A DNA stretch of 64,000 nucleotides from Paraglomus occultum (GCA_910592205.1 CAJVPJ010000001.1:62001-126000); one strand, 5' to 3'. Positions 1-13,800 are shown, numbered from the stretch's first letter. Made by a program: numbers and translations. Notes: generated by a model from the sequence alone, not told the origin.

Positions 1-461
1 AATGCGACCTTGCCGACCGTAGGGCGATCGAGACCGAGGTAGATTACATTCTGTGTTTTTTCTCAGTTCATCTCTACTATTGCTTGTTAATAATAGCCCT
101 ACTTTGCACTTGCACTAACAGGAAGCAAAAGCTTACGCAAATGAAGCAGATCTCCTTTTCTTTGAAACATCGGCCAAGACATCAATCAACGTAAATGAGC
201 TCTTCACGGAAATAGGTCAGTATTACCTGGCATTTCTTTTTATGAGTTTAATTAATTATGTATTAATTAACTGATATGCAACAATTGACTACGATCTAAA
301 TCTCGACTGTTACAAACTGTAATGCACCGACTTGTCCATCTACAGCAAAAAAGATGCCACTTGAGTTAGCAGCCAACTCGCGTCAACGGAACGGATCGGA
401 CGGCAGAGGAGGAGTAGACCTGTCGCAGGCGTCGCCGAATGCCGGCAACTGTGGGTGCTAA
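1..461 (+). CDS. Rab5/Ypt5-type small GTPase, 3' part of gene
   Basis: Last three exons of a Rab-family GTPase running in from the left edge: about 1-38, 122-215 and 346-461, joined by GT-AG introns. The translation carries the G5 region ETSAKT, preceded by [11 protein letters not shown], then NVNELFTEI and AKKMP. The gene ends in NCGC and a stop, a C-x-C geranylgeranylation signal for membrane attachment. DLADRR just before the G5 exon, the SAKT motif and the NELF segment are typical of Rab5 (early-endosome fusion and endocytic sorting) rather than Ypt1, Sec4 or Ypt7. The Rab5 assignment is inferred from this C-terminal third only; the P-loop and switch regions lie outside the window. Confidence 0.85.
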
Positions 462-3400
462 GTTGAGCCTTCTATACATGACTAATATCAGCTTACCAAG
501 TGCGAAACTATTAAACAAACTGTCCCTGATTTGTATTTTCCTGTATGAAGATTTCATTTGCCTGTGCTTAGGCTTTTTCCATGACTCACTTTGCTTCCCA
601 ATTTCATTTGTTCATATCTCGCAACTCTTGCCGGTAACATCTTTAGCATTTCCGATTAATGCTGTTCTGCCATCATTTTTTGGTAGTTAAATTATGTCCG
701 TAGAGGCCACAGAGGCCATTCAATAAACCTTGTATCATTTTCTTATTGTCTTTAAACACATATTTTTGCGTTTCCCATTCAATTTGATGGAATTGTTCAC
801 ATATATTTAATGAGAAAAATGTTGATTGCTACTGGCATCAATTATTTGTGTAACAATATAATAATAAAGGTGTTGAAAGAAATGGTAGCAACAAAAAAAA
901 AGGTTCTCTGCATACGTGAGGAAATCAGAAGATTTGCTTAATTAGTAACTGAGGACATGCAACCACAAAGTCCAGACAGAGAAAGTGCATAAATAATGTT
1001 GCACAAAATTGTTAATACATAGTGAATCCCGCTAACAAGAGGGTAGAAAACGTAAGACGCAATTTCCAAGTAAATAATGGGTTTCACTATGTGCCTATCA
1101 GGCAATCAAGGAAAAATCTTGGTTGTTTGAAATATTGAAGAGAAAAATTATCGTTTTAAATTGGATCATTAATACGAGAGTCTCGATATACGACATGCTA
1201 TGTAATATATCGACAGATTAGAACAGAAATCGTAAAACAAAAAAAAGTTATCCATCTTGTCGTATGCAAGTTAATTCTTGATATAAGGACATACTTTCCA
1301 TACCGAGCGTGTCGCTATACCGAGACATACTCAATGGCATTCGCAAGCGCAACAACGGCGAGAGCATATCTTACTCAAGTAATATTCTCACTAATTCATC
1401 GATAGATTCTGTTTCAATGCTGTCAATGCATCAACGTTGTTTTTGAAATCTACTCCCGAAGATAGGTGTTCCAGCATGTAAAACGTTTAGTTTGGCATGT
1501 TTGCAGACATTGACTATGATGACTATACCGCAAAGTGTGGGACGATATTGTGTATGTTTTTGTACAATTGAAATCAATCAGCCGAAATGAACAGCATGTA
1601 GACAATGCGTCACACCATCTGCTGATGAACGTCGGCGCGTCTGACTGCATAATTTAATCACATGGAAGTATCAGGCTTTCGTGAGTAACAACAACCCCCG
1701 AAAGATGACGTCTATTATTTTATAGATATGTTACAGTAATACGATCAGATGACTTTTCAATAATTTAAGTTAACCCTTATTGTACAAAGCTTCGGTTCTT
1801 ACTTTGATCAAATGGAAAAACATATCTAATGCTTTTTCTAGTAATTGCGAAAATCACTGAAGTATGCAAATTGTCATAACAAACGGGAAATTTTTATCAT
1901 CACGATCGTTATTATAACGTTGTTCATGTGGTAGTTGTCGCTTTAACCGTTTTGGTAAGGAAGCTTTTGATAATATCTTTAGAAGAGGAGGACATAATGA
2001 AAGAAAAAGATTCGAGGGAGAAAAAAAGAAATGGTATTGGTGAGAGAGAAAATACAGGGTTTTTATATTGATATAACAACGTCCATGATTGGTAAGAATT
2101 TCTATAGAAACAACTATGATTTGTGTTGGTAAAGACCACGTTTGCGTTAGTTATTAAGCGGGCCGAAGATGAAAAAAATGCAGACGAGATTTTAACAATC
2201 TGAATACTTGAACTTTCCAAAGCGATTATTCCACCCGTTCATTTTATTAATATCGGTTGCGTTAGTACCGTGAGTTCAATTTTCGTGTCGCGTCTCATTA
2301 TAATTAACGATGATCGTTGCTCTTTTTGCTGTTACACAGTGGCAATCAAATTAAAATTCGTAAAAAGGACACCTTACCAATGTTCAAGGTGAAAGTTGCA
2401 TTGTGTCAACAATTCTCTTGATTTAAAAACGTCTAAATGGCAGGCCATCTAGGAAAGTCTGGTTAGACAAAGGGAATTAGTGAGGCATAGCCATACGTTA
2501 ACGCTACAAATAGCAAATCGCATATCAAATCTACCGTCCGATTTGGAGTTAATATTAGTGGCTCGTCAACCTGTCCAAGTTAGATGACTAATTTTACTAC
2601 CGATCCGTATTTTTTTACAGCACATCAATAACTTCTATGACGAAATTGTAGAGTAGTCAATAATGCAACTAATCCATAAGTGGTAAAGTCGGAAAAACTA
2701 TCCGTTCCGCAATCTCATATACGAACCACCAAGGAGCGTCATTTACGATGGTTGTAGAGATCTATCTCATAATGTTAACAGATTATATTCGCTATCCTCA
2801 TGTAAGATCATGCGCAACATAAATTAAAAACGTGTCACCCGTTTTTAGATAGCGAGGCTCATAATAACATTGCTTCTAAAAATAGTTTGTATACTCTGAC
2901 ACGAGGTCGTGAGCAGTAAAGTCTAGTTTGCAGGTCACTAACTGTCATTGTATTGAACTAAAAAATAGCGATTGTTGGTTTCCCGCATCCTACAGTTGCG
3001 CTTATCGTTATCATTCATGAACGCCGATGTAATGGTTTTATTCAATTCACATTCCTTTGGAAGAAAAGTTTCGGTACAAAGTTCTTTGCAATTCGACCTG
3101 GTAATTTTACCGCTTTACCACTGAAGTGTGGTCTGACTCGCTGGCTCAGAATCCAGTTATTATAATTGGCGCTAAAAGACAAATTCGGAGAATTCGAGGT
3201 TACTATTATTATTGTTGTTGTTGTCTTTACCATATAATAACGGGCAACTTTTTCAGGTTCCGTGCGTAAATGTTCAATTATATACGGTAATTAGTGTTCC
3301 CTTTCAAAATTAAAATCATCAAGCTTCAGTATTCGCCATAAGCTTCCGACTGTCGTCAACAATCTCGAAGGCATTATTGTGGCTCCTCGATCGAACAAAT

Positions 3401-3678
3401 AATTATTATAATTATTATATAACTTCTATCTCCTTTTTTAAACATTCGTTTTCCAAGCAGGAGATCAATTTAGTATCAGTAATTGAGAACGGATTAAATA
3501 TATCTTACTCATCATCATGTAGAATAAGTTGTCAGCTTTCTGATTTCATCTTTCAGTCACGTCAAGACATGATAAATTATCATACATCCTATCCTTGCTT
3601 TAAATATAAAGATGAATGTGTTTATCTTCAGTGTCTCTTCTTTCTTTCCTTCCTTCCTTCCTTCTTTCCTTCCATCCC
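462..3678. other. Intergenic, no supported gene
   Basis: About 3.2 kb between the Rab5-like gene and the Dap1-like gene. Short open frames occur on both strands, but none has recognisable domain content, a consistent splice structure or coding-like composition. A (TTCC)n microsatellite lies at about 3645-3675, immediately downstream of the minus-strand Dap1-like stop, and short GTT/ATT trinucleotide runs occur near 3205-3230 and 3400-3420. Nothing else is supported. Confidence 0.6.
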
Positions 3679-4310
3679 TCACATGCCTTCCTCGTCAATC
3701 AACTTCCCAACACATTCGTACTTGTTTCTGAAATGATCATGCCAATCTCTCAAAACGTCCAATTCTTCTGACGTTAGATCTTCCAGAGTATCAATCGGCT
3801 GATCAATTGGTGTCAATACATCGAGATCAAATGAATTTTTGGACAAACCGCGCGAGGCATCACGACCAGCAAAATTACCGTATGGTCCATCTGATATAAT
3901 GCGATTGAGCCAGAATCAAGAAAGAAGAAGCAAAAACATGATCGAGAGAGAGAAGAGTTACTTTATACCCTACCTGGACCATAGAAATTACGTCCCCGTG
4001 TCACATCATACACATTTCCGCATACGGCCAGGTAGATTTTATTTTGACTTCGGCCATCATATGCTCTCAGCTGTCTAGGTGTATAGTGACGAAAGACAGT
4101 TGTTTCCGGATGTCTCGCTTTGGGGGGATCGTGATCTATTTGGATACCAAGTGAACCTTTGTTTCATGTTCCGAATGAAAAGAAAAAAGCGCGCACACAC
4201 TTACTTGGAGGGGTCAAGTATGAGTACACCACGTAAATAAGAAATGCGAAGAGGAACCAGTTTAGCGGGTTCGTCTCGAGTTGAGTTATTAAGGTCTCTG
4301 CAAAAGACAT
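3679..4310 (-). CDS. Membrane-associated progesterone receptor / Dap1-like haem-binding protein
   Basis: Three exons on the minus strand: 4205-4310, 3974-4156 and 3679-3890, with phase kept across both introns, giving about 166 aa. An N-terminal membrane anchor ([17 protein letters not shown]) is followed by a cytochrome b5-like domain with [11 protein letters not shown], then [12 protein letters not shown], then [15 protein letters not shown]. The last motif is the hallmark of the MAPR family (PGRMC1 in animals, Dap1 in yeast). In that family the protein is ER-anchored, binds haem and supports sterol-synthesis P450 enzymes such as Erg11. It stands alone, with long non-coding stretches on both sides. 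The last exon ends KLIDEEGM and the length agrees with the family. Confidence 0.9.
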
Positions 4311-4829
4311 GCTTGTTTTAGCACATGGTACACAAACCAGTAGGATATTTGACAGTGGCACAGATCGATTATGGCACATGACAACCCCGTTCCCATTTGA
4401 CAAATGAGACAATATGGTATTTATTTTAACTTTGTGAAAGCAAAAATGAATAAACCATTCATACGAAAACATATAAAACCGCATGTCGCTTATTTGAACA
4501 TAAAATTCAAAAAATTCAGCTCGTTTCAAAATGGGCCTGGGCCAGAACATCTCCACATGTTTATAATTTATCTTTTTTTGTTTGTCGTCGAATCTTTTTC
4601 TACATGTCAATTGGATGACTGGTCAAAAAGTTACTATACTTAGTGATAAAAGCGTTCACCGGCTATTTTCGTTTTACGATAGTAAAGAAAATAAAGATTA
4701 CATAACTTGGTTGAAAAGTGTCGAGATATAAATTTCTTAATTTTGTATCCCGAAATCACTCCTGGGTATGATATATCCCGAACGTAAAACTTTTGCTGGA
4801 AACGTCCGGTTGAGCTAAAATTTTAAATT

Positions 4830-5230
4830 CCTTGGAAGGAGGCTGTCATTGTGGTTGCTCAGCTAAAGTTTCAAAGAAAGTTTGTTGAATTGCGTGAGGC
4901 ATTTCAAGCGCTCTAGACCCGAGCAAGATATATTTTTATTGACCCAGCTGAAAGCGATGGATGGTGGATCAATGCGTACTAATAAAAAACTTTTCTTTAT
5001 TGAAATTGCGATACGCCTCTTTGTCAGGAAACTTATCTAAATATATGAGAAATTGGTCGCACTTATTTCGAAACGGTAGTCAAACATTACCTAGCGACGA
5101 ATGGTATAATACCGCGCGTTGCATAAATCAAATGCCGTGGTGGAAGATCAAGATAACTATCAATATGCCCCGTTGCTACCGCCGTGAAACAAACATGTCA
5201 ATCGCAGTACTCAATCACTTATGCTGAAAC
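4830..5230 (+). pseudogene. Decayed copy of the code-4 DUF7869-like element (N-terminal part)
   Basis: A degenerate relative of the N-terminal third of the frame at 35689-37458. Matching blocks, in order, are a Cys-rich CHCGCSAKV segment (CGCGCSTKV in the intact copy), VELREAFQAL, RPEQDIFLLTQLKAMDGG, TPLCQETYLN and MPWWKIKITINM. Small deletions shift the frame between blocks, so it cannot be translated as one protein. TGA occurs at 5001-5003, at the codon where the intact copy also has TGA (35941-35943), and again at 5046-5048. At 5141-5143 it has TGG where the intact copy has TGA (36085-36087). It is not functional, but it is informative about the code used by its ancestor. Confidence 0.7.
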
Positions 5231-7410
5231 GAGTTATATAAACCAGTCTATCATTTTTTTAGAACGATAGCTCGGGTAACCAACCAGGCAATGCTTTATT
5301 TACTACAGTAAGTATTATTTTAGCCGCTGGATAAGTTGTCAAACTTTTGCTATCTAAAGGATATGACCAAATTCTCTGGCTTATTTAACAACTTTGGCCA
5401 AGAAAATACCATCTGGCATCTAAAAACCAAATGGCCCGTTTCCAATTGTCAAGGCATCGACTTGTGTAATATAACAAGATCAAGATTATAGTTTCGACTT
5501 CACCTCGCAGTAAGGTTGTCGGCACTGAGCACAATTATTGGCACGTAAATTGAGAAAAAGACATTAAAACTATTAAAACACGAATGTAAGAAAGCATATC
5601 GAAGCTACAGTATATTACTTACGCATAGTCAAGCACTCACGTGAATAGTTATTATTAGTGTTACACAATATGTATACATGCATAAAAGCATTGTTCTTTA
5701 AAATACTACTTATTATTATGTACAGGCCGGACTTTCCAACTTTCCTAATTAATACGCTATACCTAATGCGCAACCATGTAACAGGTTTTATTACATGACA
5801 TGGTGAATAATGCCATTGAGACAACTGAGTGAGATCTCGGCTATCGTAAAAGGCTTTATTGTCCTACTTTTGATTACTGATAGCGTACCTACCTGTGAAA
5901 ACGGCAGATCAAAGTAAAATATCTATCTGCAGATAATGCAATTGCTTGTGAAAAAGCAACAAGCGGAATAATAAAATGTCCCCATTCATCACAAAAAAGT
6001 TAAGGATTCTATTTTAGATACTGGTAATAATAATGCACCCGCCCCAAAAAATAACGACAAACTGACGAATAGAAAACGTCAAATGGACAACGGCGTTCCG
6101 TAATACTTCTGCAGGGTAAGCATGATTCTCGATCAATCTATTGCGTGTCACTGCATTAGCCACTTACAATTGGTGGCATTACAGTTTCGATTGAGAAGCT
6201 CTTGTTGAAGCATATGTGGACGTGTAAAAAAAATCAAGATTAAGTGGGGGAGATTGTTATGGCAGGAAAGCCATAGTTTCATAGCTCTACTAATGGCCAT
6301 GTTATATGAATAAACAAAAGATAGTTCCAAAGAATTTTTATATCGAGAGTTGATTTGACTGATGATAACTTGTTCGCTTGATTGTGATGAGTGAATAGAT
6401 TATCTAAGTCTCGATCTAGTGATAACAGATAAGCATACATGGACTCGTAATGATGGAGACAAAGCCATTCATACCATTTTAACGATGTTGTATACCCGTA
6501 TAAACATAAATGGTTAAATTCTAGCGGATGACATAAGCGCCTACTACACATCATTCCATTGTCAATTGAGTCATGCTATTATGTAATGTAGTTATATGTT
6601 GATTCCTCTAATAATAAAAATACGTCTTTAAAAAAAAGTACTGTATAACACTTTGCCCAATAGAATTCCCAATCTACGATCTACGGCTATTGGATCTATT
6701 TTTCTTGGAAGTGCATTGCCAACCCACATACCCCATCGTTTAAAAGAGTGTCGACAATTGAAATGCTACTATTCGAAAGTATTTTCCTCGCATAAAAAAT
6801 TAATTTAAGTATCACAAATCTTTACACTTGCATCATCTTAAACAGGCATGTCATAGAAAATGAACAGACAATGCTAAACTGATCGATTGTTTATCTTGCG
6901 TACAAACGTTTGAAATTCATTTTGGATACGCTCAGTAACCGATTTTTCGTTTGCACAACTCGGGCATAGAATTTATTATTTAAACTCTGATGGATATACA
7001 TAATGTCGTATTCACAAGTAACATTTGGGTACCTAATTAATACATTTTGCTTGAAATTAATTACAGACCTTAATTTACACTGTTTTTTACCACACTCCCA
7101 AACATTACTTTCTTTTTCTATTTCAAATGTCTATTTTTTAAATATTCCTCAATTTCTACAAATTTTTCAAAAAGTATGACATGAAACTTTGAGTCTTTAT
7201 CGCAATATTAATTTCTACCACACCCCACCAAACTTACCACTAAATACTTAATTTTTTAATCTTTTTCTGGATTTTAAAGCTCAACCAGTAATATTACTAT
7301 ACCATTCTCTGGCATACAAAAAAATATATTATCCAATGGAAACGAAACCCTTAATAAGTATTTTTGGTGCTGATGGGCATATCTCATCAATTACGTTTGT
7401 TACCAGGTTG

Positions 7411-7429
7411 TAGGGGGGGGGGGGGGGGG
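7411..7429. repeat. Poly-G homopolymer
   Basis: A run of about 17-18 consecutive G residues in otherwise AT-rich intergenic DNA. It is directly visible, but its exact length is likely to be sequencing-limited. Confidence 0.8.
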
Positions 7430-8320
7430 AAGAATCTTCAATCAGTATTCAAGGACGAAAAAAATTGTTATACGAACAATAATTATCTCAACTGCTGAGG
7501 TATCAAACTGAAAGTTATATCAGCTTTATGTTACTAAGTAACCATCTCCACTCCGAATAGAAATATGCAATCATCGTATTCATGTATCTTATCGTTCGTG
7601 GAGTGCATGGTTTGCTTATTTGCAAATTTAACCACAAACTTATTAAAATTATAAACGCATACAGTAGTGCATGTAATATATATTTTAACAGAGATGCCTT
7701 TATAATTAAAAAGGAACAAGTGGAATAATAATGCTACCAAAGAGGGAGAATTCACAGGCCAGTCGAAGCATCAAATTACTTTTTGGCCTTTTTACCCATT
7801 CGGAAAATAGCTATTTTTCTACAAATACGAAATAAATTATATTTACAAGATCAACACTACCAACACAGGTTGGATAGTCTTTAATTTAGCAAGGTTTAGC
7901 AACTGATGTAGAAAAGTAATGTAATAGAAATGTTAGGTACCTTTGTTTTTTAAGAAATTTTTATGCTTAATTTTAATACGATATTGCGTCAAACATTAAC
8001 GACGGTTTTTTTTTATGTACTGCGCAAGACTTTTGCGTTCAAATATTTTCGCAAAGATCAAAATGCCGAAATTTTCATGAAAATAACTGCTATACGAAAA
8101 ACATGATTTTACTGCGAATATATCCTTTGTAAATTTCGAAAATTCACTTTGCCCCATTTGTTGTTGTTGTTGCACCCTGCTATTCCACGATGACGCAAAG
8201 CGGCGATCCTTGCATATCCACCAATAGCATACTCTGGTACTATGTAAACATTCAACCACACCACCTTTAAACCTTGCCGGCATAGTCCTAACAAGTGAGC
8301 AAATATTTAATCGGTAGACT

Positions 8321-11300
8321 ATGCCTATAAACTACGTGAACATCTGCATAGCACTTTATGATTATGACGCGCAAAACGAAGATGAACTTTCTTTTAAGGA
8401 GGATGACGTTTTATATATATTAGACAACGATGATGAGGAATGGTGGAAGGCTAAGTTAAAGATTCCGAAAGATGCAAATGGTGAAGACGAAGAAGAAGGT
8501 CCCATTGGAGTAATACCTTGCAACTACGTGCAAGAGGTGTGTTTTCGATTTTTATACTTGTATTATAGCCTTGCGGTTAATAATTAGAAATGGGGCGTAA
8601 AACATACTGATCTCGATCTATGTATGATCATAACTTCTGATCACAAAGTATATGTATCAGTATACCTATATTATTCGGTTAACCTGTCATACTGTTGCAA
8701 CAAAACATGTTATGTAGGCAGAATGCTCCGCAATAGTAAAAGCTCTTTACGATTACGAGGCACAGACTGAGGATGAACTTAGTTTCTCAGAAGACGCCAT
8801 TTTATATTTATACGAGAACGATGATCCTGACTGGTACTTAGTGAAGTATAATGATCAATTCGGCTACGCTCCTGCGAATTACTTGGAGGAGGTTTGTATA
8901 CGAATGGATTCTTATTATGTCAGATTATGTCTGTCCTCGTGTAAGTCTAATTACAAACGTTTATGAAATAATACCCAATCAGACTTCATTAGAAGAGCAA
9001 GCAGCGGAAGAAGATCATCAATCTGAAGAAGGACAACCTCCAACAGTTCAGGCGAACAAGTCAGTCTCTCTATTCCAAGCATTGTCGGTATGCAAGATAA
9101 TCTTTCAATTGAAAACTTGTGCGTAACATAATCGCATCAAAATATTTATTTACCAATTTTTACAGAGTGCAGCCGATCAGAAGAATTCATATGTCGATCC
9201 ATTGAAACTATACGCTCAACAAGCTGGTCATCAGAAAGGTGATGCCTCGGCAGTTAGCGTAAACACGTGGGCGGTTGTGGTAAAACTTTTTAGCGTTATG
9301 AGCAGATAGTCAATCAAATTTCAGTCTGATATACATTTACTCATGCTCGACTTATCAATTGTTTAGGAAATCGACAAGAAGAAGAAGAAAAAGAAGGGAA
9401 AACTGGGTATCGGTCAGGGGAAAGTATTTTATGCAAGCGAATCAGATAAAGTAACTATTATTCTAAGTTAGTGTTTGCTTGGTTTCCCTTGCGACAAAGT
9501 AATCTAAATGATAATTTATCTAGTCTGCACCAGTCCAGCAATGGGATGTTACAGATGTCATGGACATAAAGTCGGATAAGAAGCATGTACACATTACCTT
9601 TGGTGGATCAAAAGCTGCAACATATAATTTCCAAGCAGGCTCCAAGAGCGATGCAGAAGCGATAGTCCAGAAAGCAAAAGCTTGTCTAGCAACTGTAGAG
9701 GTGCCAACTGTTAATCTAGACAGGGCTACTAAAACATCCAGCGTGGTTATCACCACACCACATTACTCTGATCGTCAGTCATATGCTGAGGCTGAAGACG
9801 AAACTCAAAGTCAACATGAGGAGTACGAACATGCAGAAGATCAATACCAGGATGAAGAAACAGGACAAGAGGCGGAGTACGACGAACAACCGACAGGAGA
9901 AGAGGATGAAGCAGACCGCGAACTGCAGGCAGCCGCCATACTTTATGACTTTAACGCCGATGGTGATGATGAACTGACTGTTCGAGAGGGAGAAAGCGTT
10001 TGGGTCGTCGATTCATCTAGTACTGAATGGTGGAAATGTAGGAATGAAAATGGAGAAGAAGGAGTTGTACCTGCATCTTACGTTGAAGTAAGTGCAAATT
10101 AGCAGTTTGTGTAGGAAAAACTTGTGCATTTCGTTAACTTATAATAACTTGTAGATTGTAGAGGAAACTGCTGATGTTTACGAGACGAATGAAGATGGGG
10201 CCGAAGCAGAAGCAGAAGCAGAAGCAGAACGACAGAGGGAAGAGGAGGAAAGGGTACGTCGCGAGGAAGAGGAATTAGCACGTCACGAGGAAGAAGAGCG
10301 ACAAAGAAAGGCCGTGGAGCGCCGTAGACTCGAAGAAAAACGAAAGAAAGAAGCAGAAAAGAAACGTCGCGAAGAGGAACGCCAAAAAGAGACAGCTCCG
10401 CCTGTGCTAACTAGTAAGTTGCGTTAACACAATGACAGAACTTGAATGACAGTAGACTTATTTCGATGTGTTTGCATTAGGCCGACCACCAGTTCGAACG
10501 AAGCAAGGAAGTGGTAGGAGTCTTTATTAGCTATCTTCACATTGGTCATAGCTCTTTGCTAAACTCTTGTTTTACATAGAAGATAATGCGAAAAAGATTC
10601 AAACTCCAACAAATCGTGCATTACCTGATCGACCTGCACAAGCTCAGTCCAAATCGAGTATGTGTTATTACCGTTGACTGGAATTTTTATGAAATGTAGT
10701 TTAATATTTTTTTACATAATAACAACGAACTCTGAATGTCGTTGACCACAGAACCGTTACCATCAAATACGCGGACATGGACGGACAGAACAGGTGCTTT
10801 CAAAGTTGAAGCCCAATTCCTTCGATGTGTCGATGGCAAGATTCATTTGCACAAACTTAATGGTGTGAAAATCGCTGTACCAATTGATAAAATGAGTAAA
10901 GAGGATATAGCATACATTGAAGAGGCTACCGGCAAGAAGGTAGAAGACAGTACTGATAACATGCCGTTAGCGGCCATTGCAGTAGCACATAAAAGCAAAC
11001 AGTCTGCTAAAGACTACGACTGGTTTGATTTCTTCCTCAAAGCCGACGTCGGTTATGAAGATGCCTACAGATATGCTACCACTTTTTTCCAAGAGAAATT
11101 GGACGACTCTTCAATACCTGATTTAACTCGTGAACTCATGAAGACACTCGGAGTGAGAGAAGGTGATATTCTTAGGATAAGGAAATATATTGATACTAAG
11201 TATGGTCAAGAGCAGCAGCAACAGCAGCAACAGAAGAAAACCGTGACATTTGCTGCCGACGTAAAAGATGATGAACTAGAACAAAAAAAGCAGGAAGAAT

Positions 11301-12961
11301 TAGATAAAGGATTAGCTATCAAGATTCAGGTACCATCATGAACATGAAAAAGATTTGGGACATTGTTTTGTTTAATTTTTACCGAAACTTACAAATCCAA
11401 ATTTTATATTACCCCAAGTCGGAGGAATCAAGTCAACCTCAAAAGTCAACGGATTTCAATAAAATAATGCAAATAAAACGTGATGAGCAGCTTGCCCGAG
11501 AACTTCAAGAAAAGGAAAACGAGATTGCTCGCAGTCAAGGTAGAGCCATACCAAAAGCTGCTGATATCTATGGGGATATAGAGTCAATATTGCAAAAAGA
11601 CGATAATAAAACTCCAAACCAGGAAGCACCCTTGCTATTCGCAGGTGCTAATGGAGCGCTAAAGAACAACACTAAAAAGGCTCGTCCTCAACCGACAAAG
11701 TCGGCTCCTTTGCTTATTGATGCCAGTTCATTTACTAGTGCTAAAGGTAGACTGGATGAGGCATTTAAGGCGCCACAGCCAAAGCCTAACGTGACTGGTG
11801 GTTTTGACGACGACTGGGGTTTGAACAAGGATCCTACTCCGGCGCTGCTAGCGCTACCACCACCCAAAACAGAGACAAAGGCTCCATCACCTCCACCACC
11901 TCCACCGCCACCGCAACCACCTCAAACATCTTACACAGCGCAATCTAACTTTAATAGTACAATTAATTCGGCCAATCCCCCACCGCCTCCACCACCATTG
12001 TCCTACACTCAACCACAGAATTATGGATCTACAATAATCCATTCAGTTTCTACACCTCCTCCTCCCCCTCCTCCTCCTCAGCAATCAGCTCTTATCAGAC
12101 AGAATTCTGGAATGAGTCTCGCATACGGTTCACAGCCGAGCTTTGGTACGACAATGCAAACATCACAACCTTCCTATGCTCAACAAACAAATTTGAGCTC
12201 AATGCATACAGGAACACCATCACCTCTGAATCCTCAGTCAGCTCTTGTCAGACAGAATTCTGGCATGAATCTTTCGTTTGCTTCACAACCGAACTTTGGC
12301 ACGACTGTTCATCCAACTCTACAACAACAGTCATCCCTTATCGGACAGAATTCTGCAATGACTCCTTCGTTTGTTCCACAACAGCCGATTAATCCATCAT
12401 TTGCACCTCGTCCCTCCCCAATGTCTATGATGAATAATCCGGGCGGCAATATGTCATATAATAATGGACCCGGTGGTAATTTTGGCAGCGTCCTACAGCC
12501 TCGGCCGAGTGGAGGTGGATTTGGACCTAATTTTGGTCACCTGCCTCATCAAACTACTACTACCTCTGTTACTACATGGACGAATACGGGTATGTTATAT
12601 GTCGTTAATCTTGATAGTATGACGTGTATATTTTACATCATACTCTACAATTTGTATTTTATGAGTTTCCATATTAATCATTGTATTGTTCAAATGCGTT
12701 TACCCTTTAGTCTACTCAGCAAATCCGCCAGGACAATTTCCATCTGCAGGGTTTGGCAACTATCCACATGCTGCCAACCAATTCAACGCCAACAATCAGC
12801 TGCAACCAGCTGGCTCATTTCCTCAGCAGTCACCATTCGGGCTACAACAACAACAACAGCAGCAGCAACAACAACAACAGCAAGCCAAGTTTGATCCACA
12901 AAATGTATTTTCTTCAATGAAACAGGGGACATTCTCGAACACGTATGCAAGGCCATACTGA
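8321..12961 (+). CDS. SLA1: Actin cytoskeleton-regulatory / endocytic adaptor Sla1
   Basis: Twelve exons: 8321-8536, 8718-8891, 8983-9087, 9166-9279, 9367-9450, 9524-10087, 10155-10413, 10481-10513, 10580-10657, 10752-11329, 11419-12589 and 12711-12961, about 1208 aa. Domain order is SH3 (about 5-70), SH3 (about 75-130), a PH-like segment with a KKKKKKKGKLGIG basic stretch (about 205-310), a third SH3 (about 363-419), a charged Glu/Arg coiled region, SHD1 (about 550-600), SHD2 (about 625-690) and a long proline/glutamine-rich tail with polyproline runs and recurring RQNSGM motifs. This is the Sla1 architecture. In yeast Sla1 works at cortical actin patches, binds NPF-type cargo through SHD1 and links clathrin to the Arp2/3 machinery through its SH3 domains. 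CAG/CAA-encoded poly-Gln tracts lie in exons 10 and 12. The second-exon acceptor was chosen at 8717 because the nearby alternative at 8721 gives a stop. Confidence 0.95.
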
Positions 12962-13800
12962 CACTATAAACCATTTGAAAACATAGTTGTATTGTATCCA
13001 ATCATTATTTGTTTGTTATTTCAACTATTTGATTTGAGATTGCAGATCCTAATAATGTTCCTACAGTGAGCTGTCCAAGTCTTCATCTGGATCTCCCATT
13101 TGTATAGTGAAACAGCATATATATTATAATTAGTAGACAAAAATATGGATAGAATGACTAATTAAATATTTGCAGTGATTCAATCAATTACGTAATCAAT
13201 AAACTTATTACCATCTTGTTACTATTACTATTACACATGAGCTTAATTTATAACGATGATGCATAATGATTAGCAACATTGTCGAAATTTAAATATATGC
13301 AGACTTTATATTAAAATTTTCTCCAGTATTAATTGGGTGATTGGATTGTATATTAATATGGAACATATTCGCCAAAAAACAATTTAGACGACAGCTCCGT
13401 TAGTAGATAATCAACAAACAGCAAACAGCTCGTCGTCGAAGAGTAAGTTACTAATTATATAGAAAACTAACACTTGAGGGATTTTCCTTAAAGGATTTGG
13501 TCGGAAGACTTCAAGAGAAGATGGAAAACAATATCTTTTGTATCATCAGATTTTAATTATTCAGCCTAGAATAACCTCCAGTTTGACATGCAAGTATTAA
13601 AAAATTAATCAGATTGTACGGATGACATTCATTCGTATCAAGACGAAAGCATGCATGACAATAAACTTATTTTGAAATTACGGACGACTTTACTGATAAA
13701 GTTTCCTTCAAGGGTTGTCCTAAAAATCATTCGTGATGCGACAACAGGATTCGAACTATTCTTCCTCTGTTTCACATTTTCATATCATTCAATTCAGATA
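12962..13800. other. 3' convergent intergenic region (SLA1/COQ3)
   Basis: About 840 bp of AT-rich sequence between the convergent stops of SLA1 and COQ3. It presumably holds both 3' UTRs. AATAAA-like hexamers are present (for example near 13197). No gene is seen. Confidence 0.6.

Larger units (their letters stand above)
4311..8320. other. Intergenic with one decayed element copy
   Basis: Four kilobases between the Dap1-like and SLA1 genes. The only recognisable content is the decayed TGA-containing element relic at about 4830-5230, listed separately. A run of about 17-18 G residues occurs near 7411-7429. Other open frames (for example near 5615-5824, 6279-6554 and 7996-8283) have no recognisable domains and look like chance frames in AT-rich DNA. 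Confidence 0.55.

Noticed and set aside
3377..3736. 119-codon plus-strand frame
   Set aside because: Its 3' part overlaps the last exon of the Dap1-like gene on the other strand and a TTCC microsatellite; composition is not coding-like.
4164..4610. Long minus-strand frame read as one 148-codon protein
   Set aside because: Only its end (from ATG 4310) is coding; it is the first exon of the Dap1-like gene and the rest is 5' flank.
11338..12894. Single 518-codon frame as a separate gene
   Set aside because: It is exon 11 of SLA1 read through introns on both sides; phase and splice sites join it to the SH3/SHD exons.
13730..13770. Minus-strand GTTCGAATCC resembling a tRNA B box
   Set aside because: The flanking bases do not form a T-arm stem, and no acceptor or anticodon arm could be paired.
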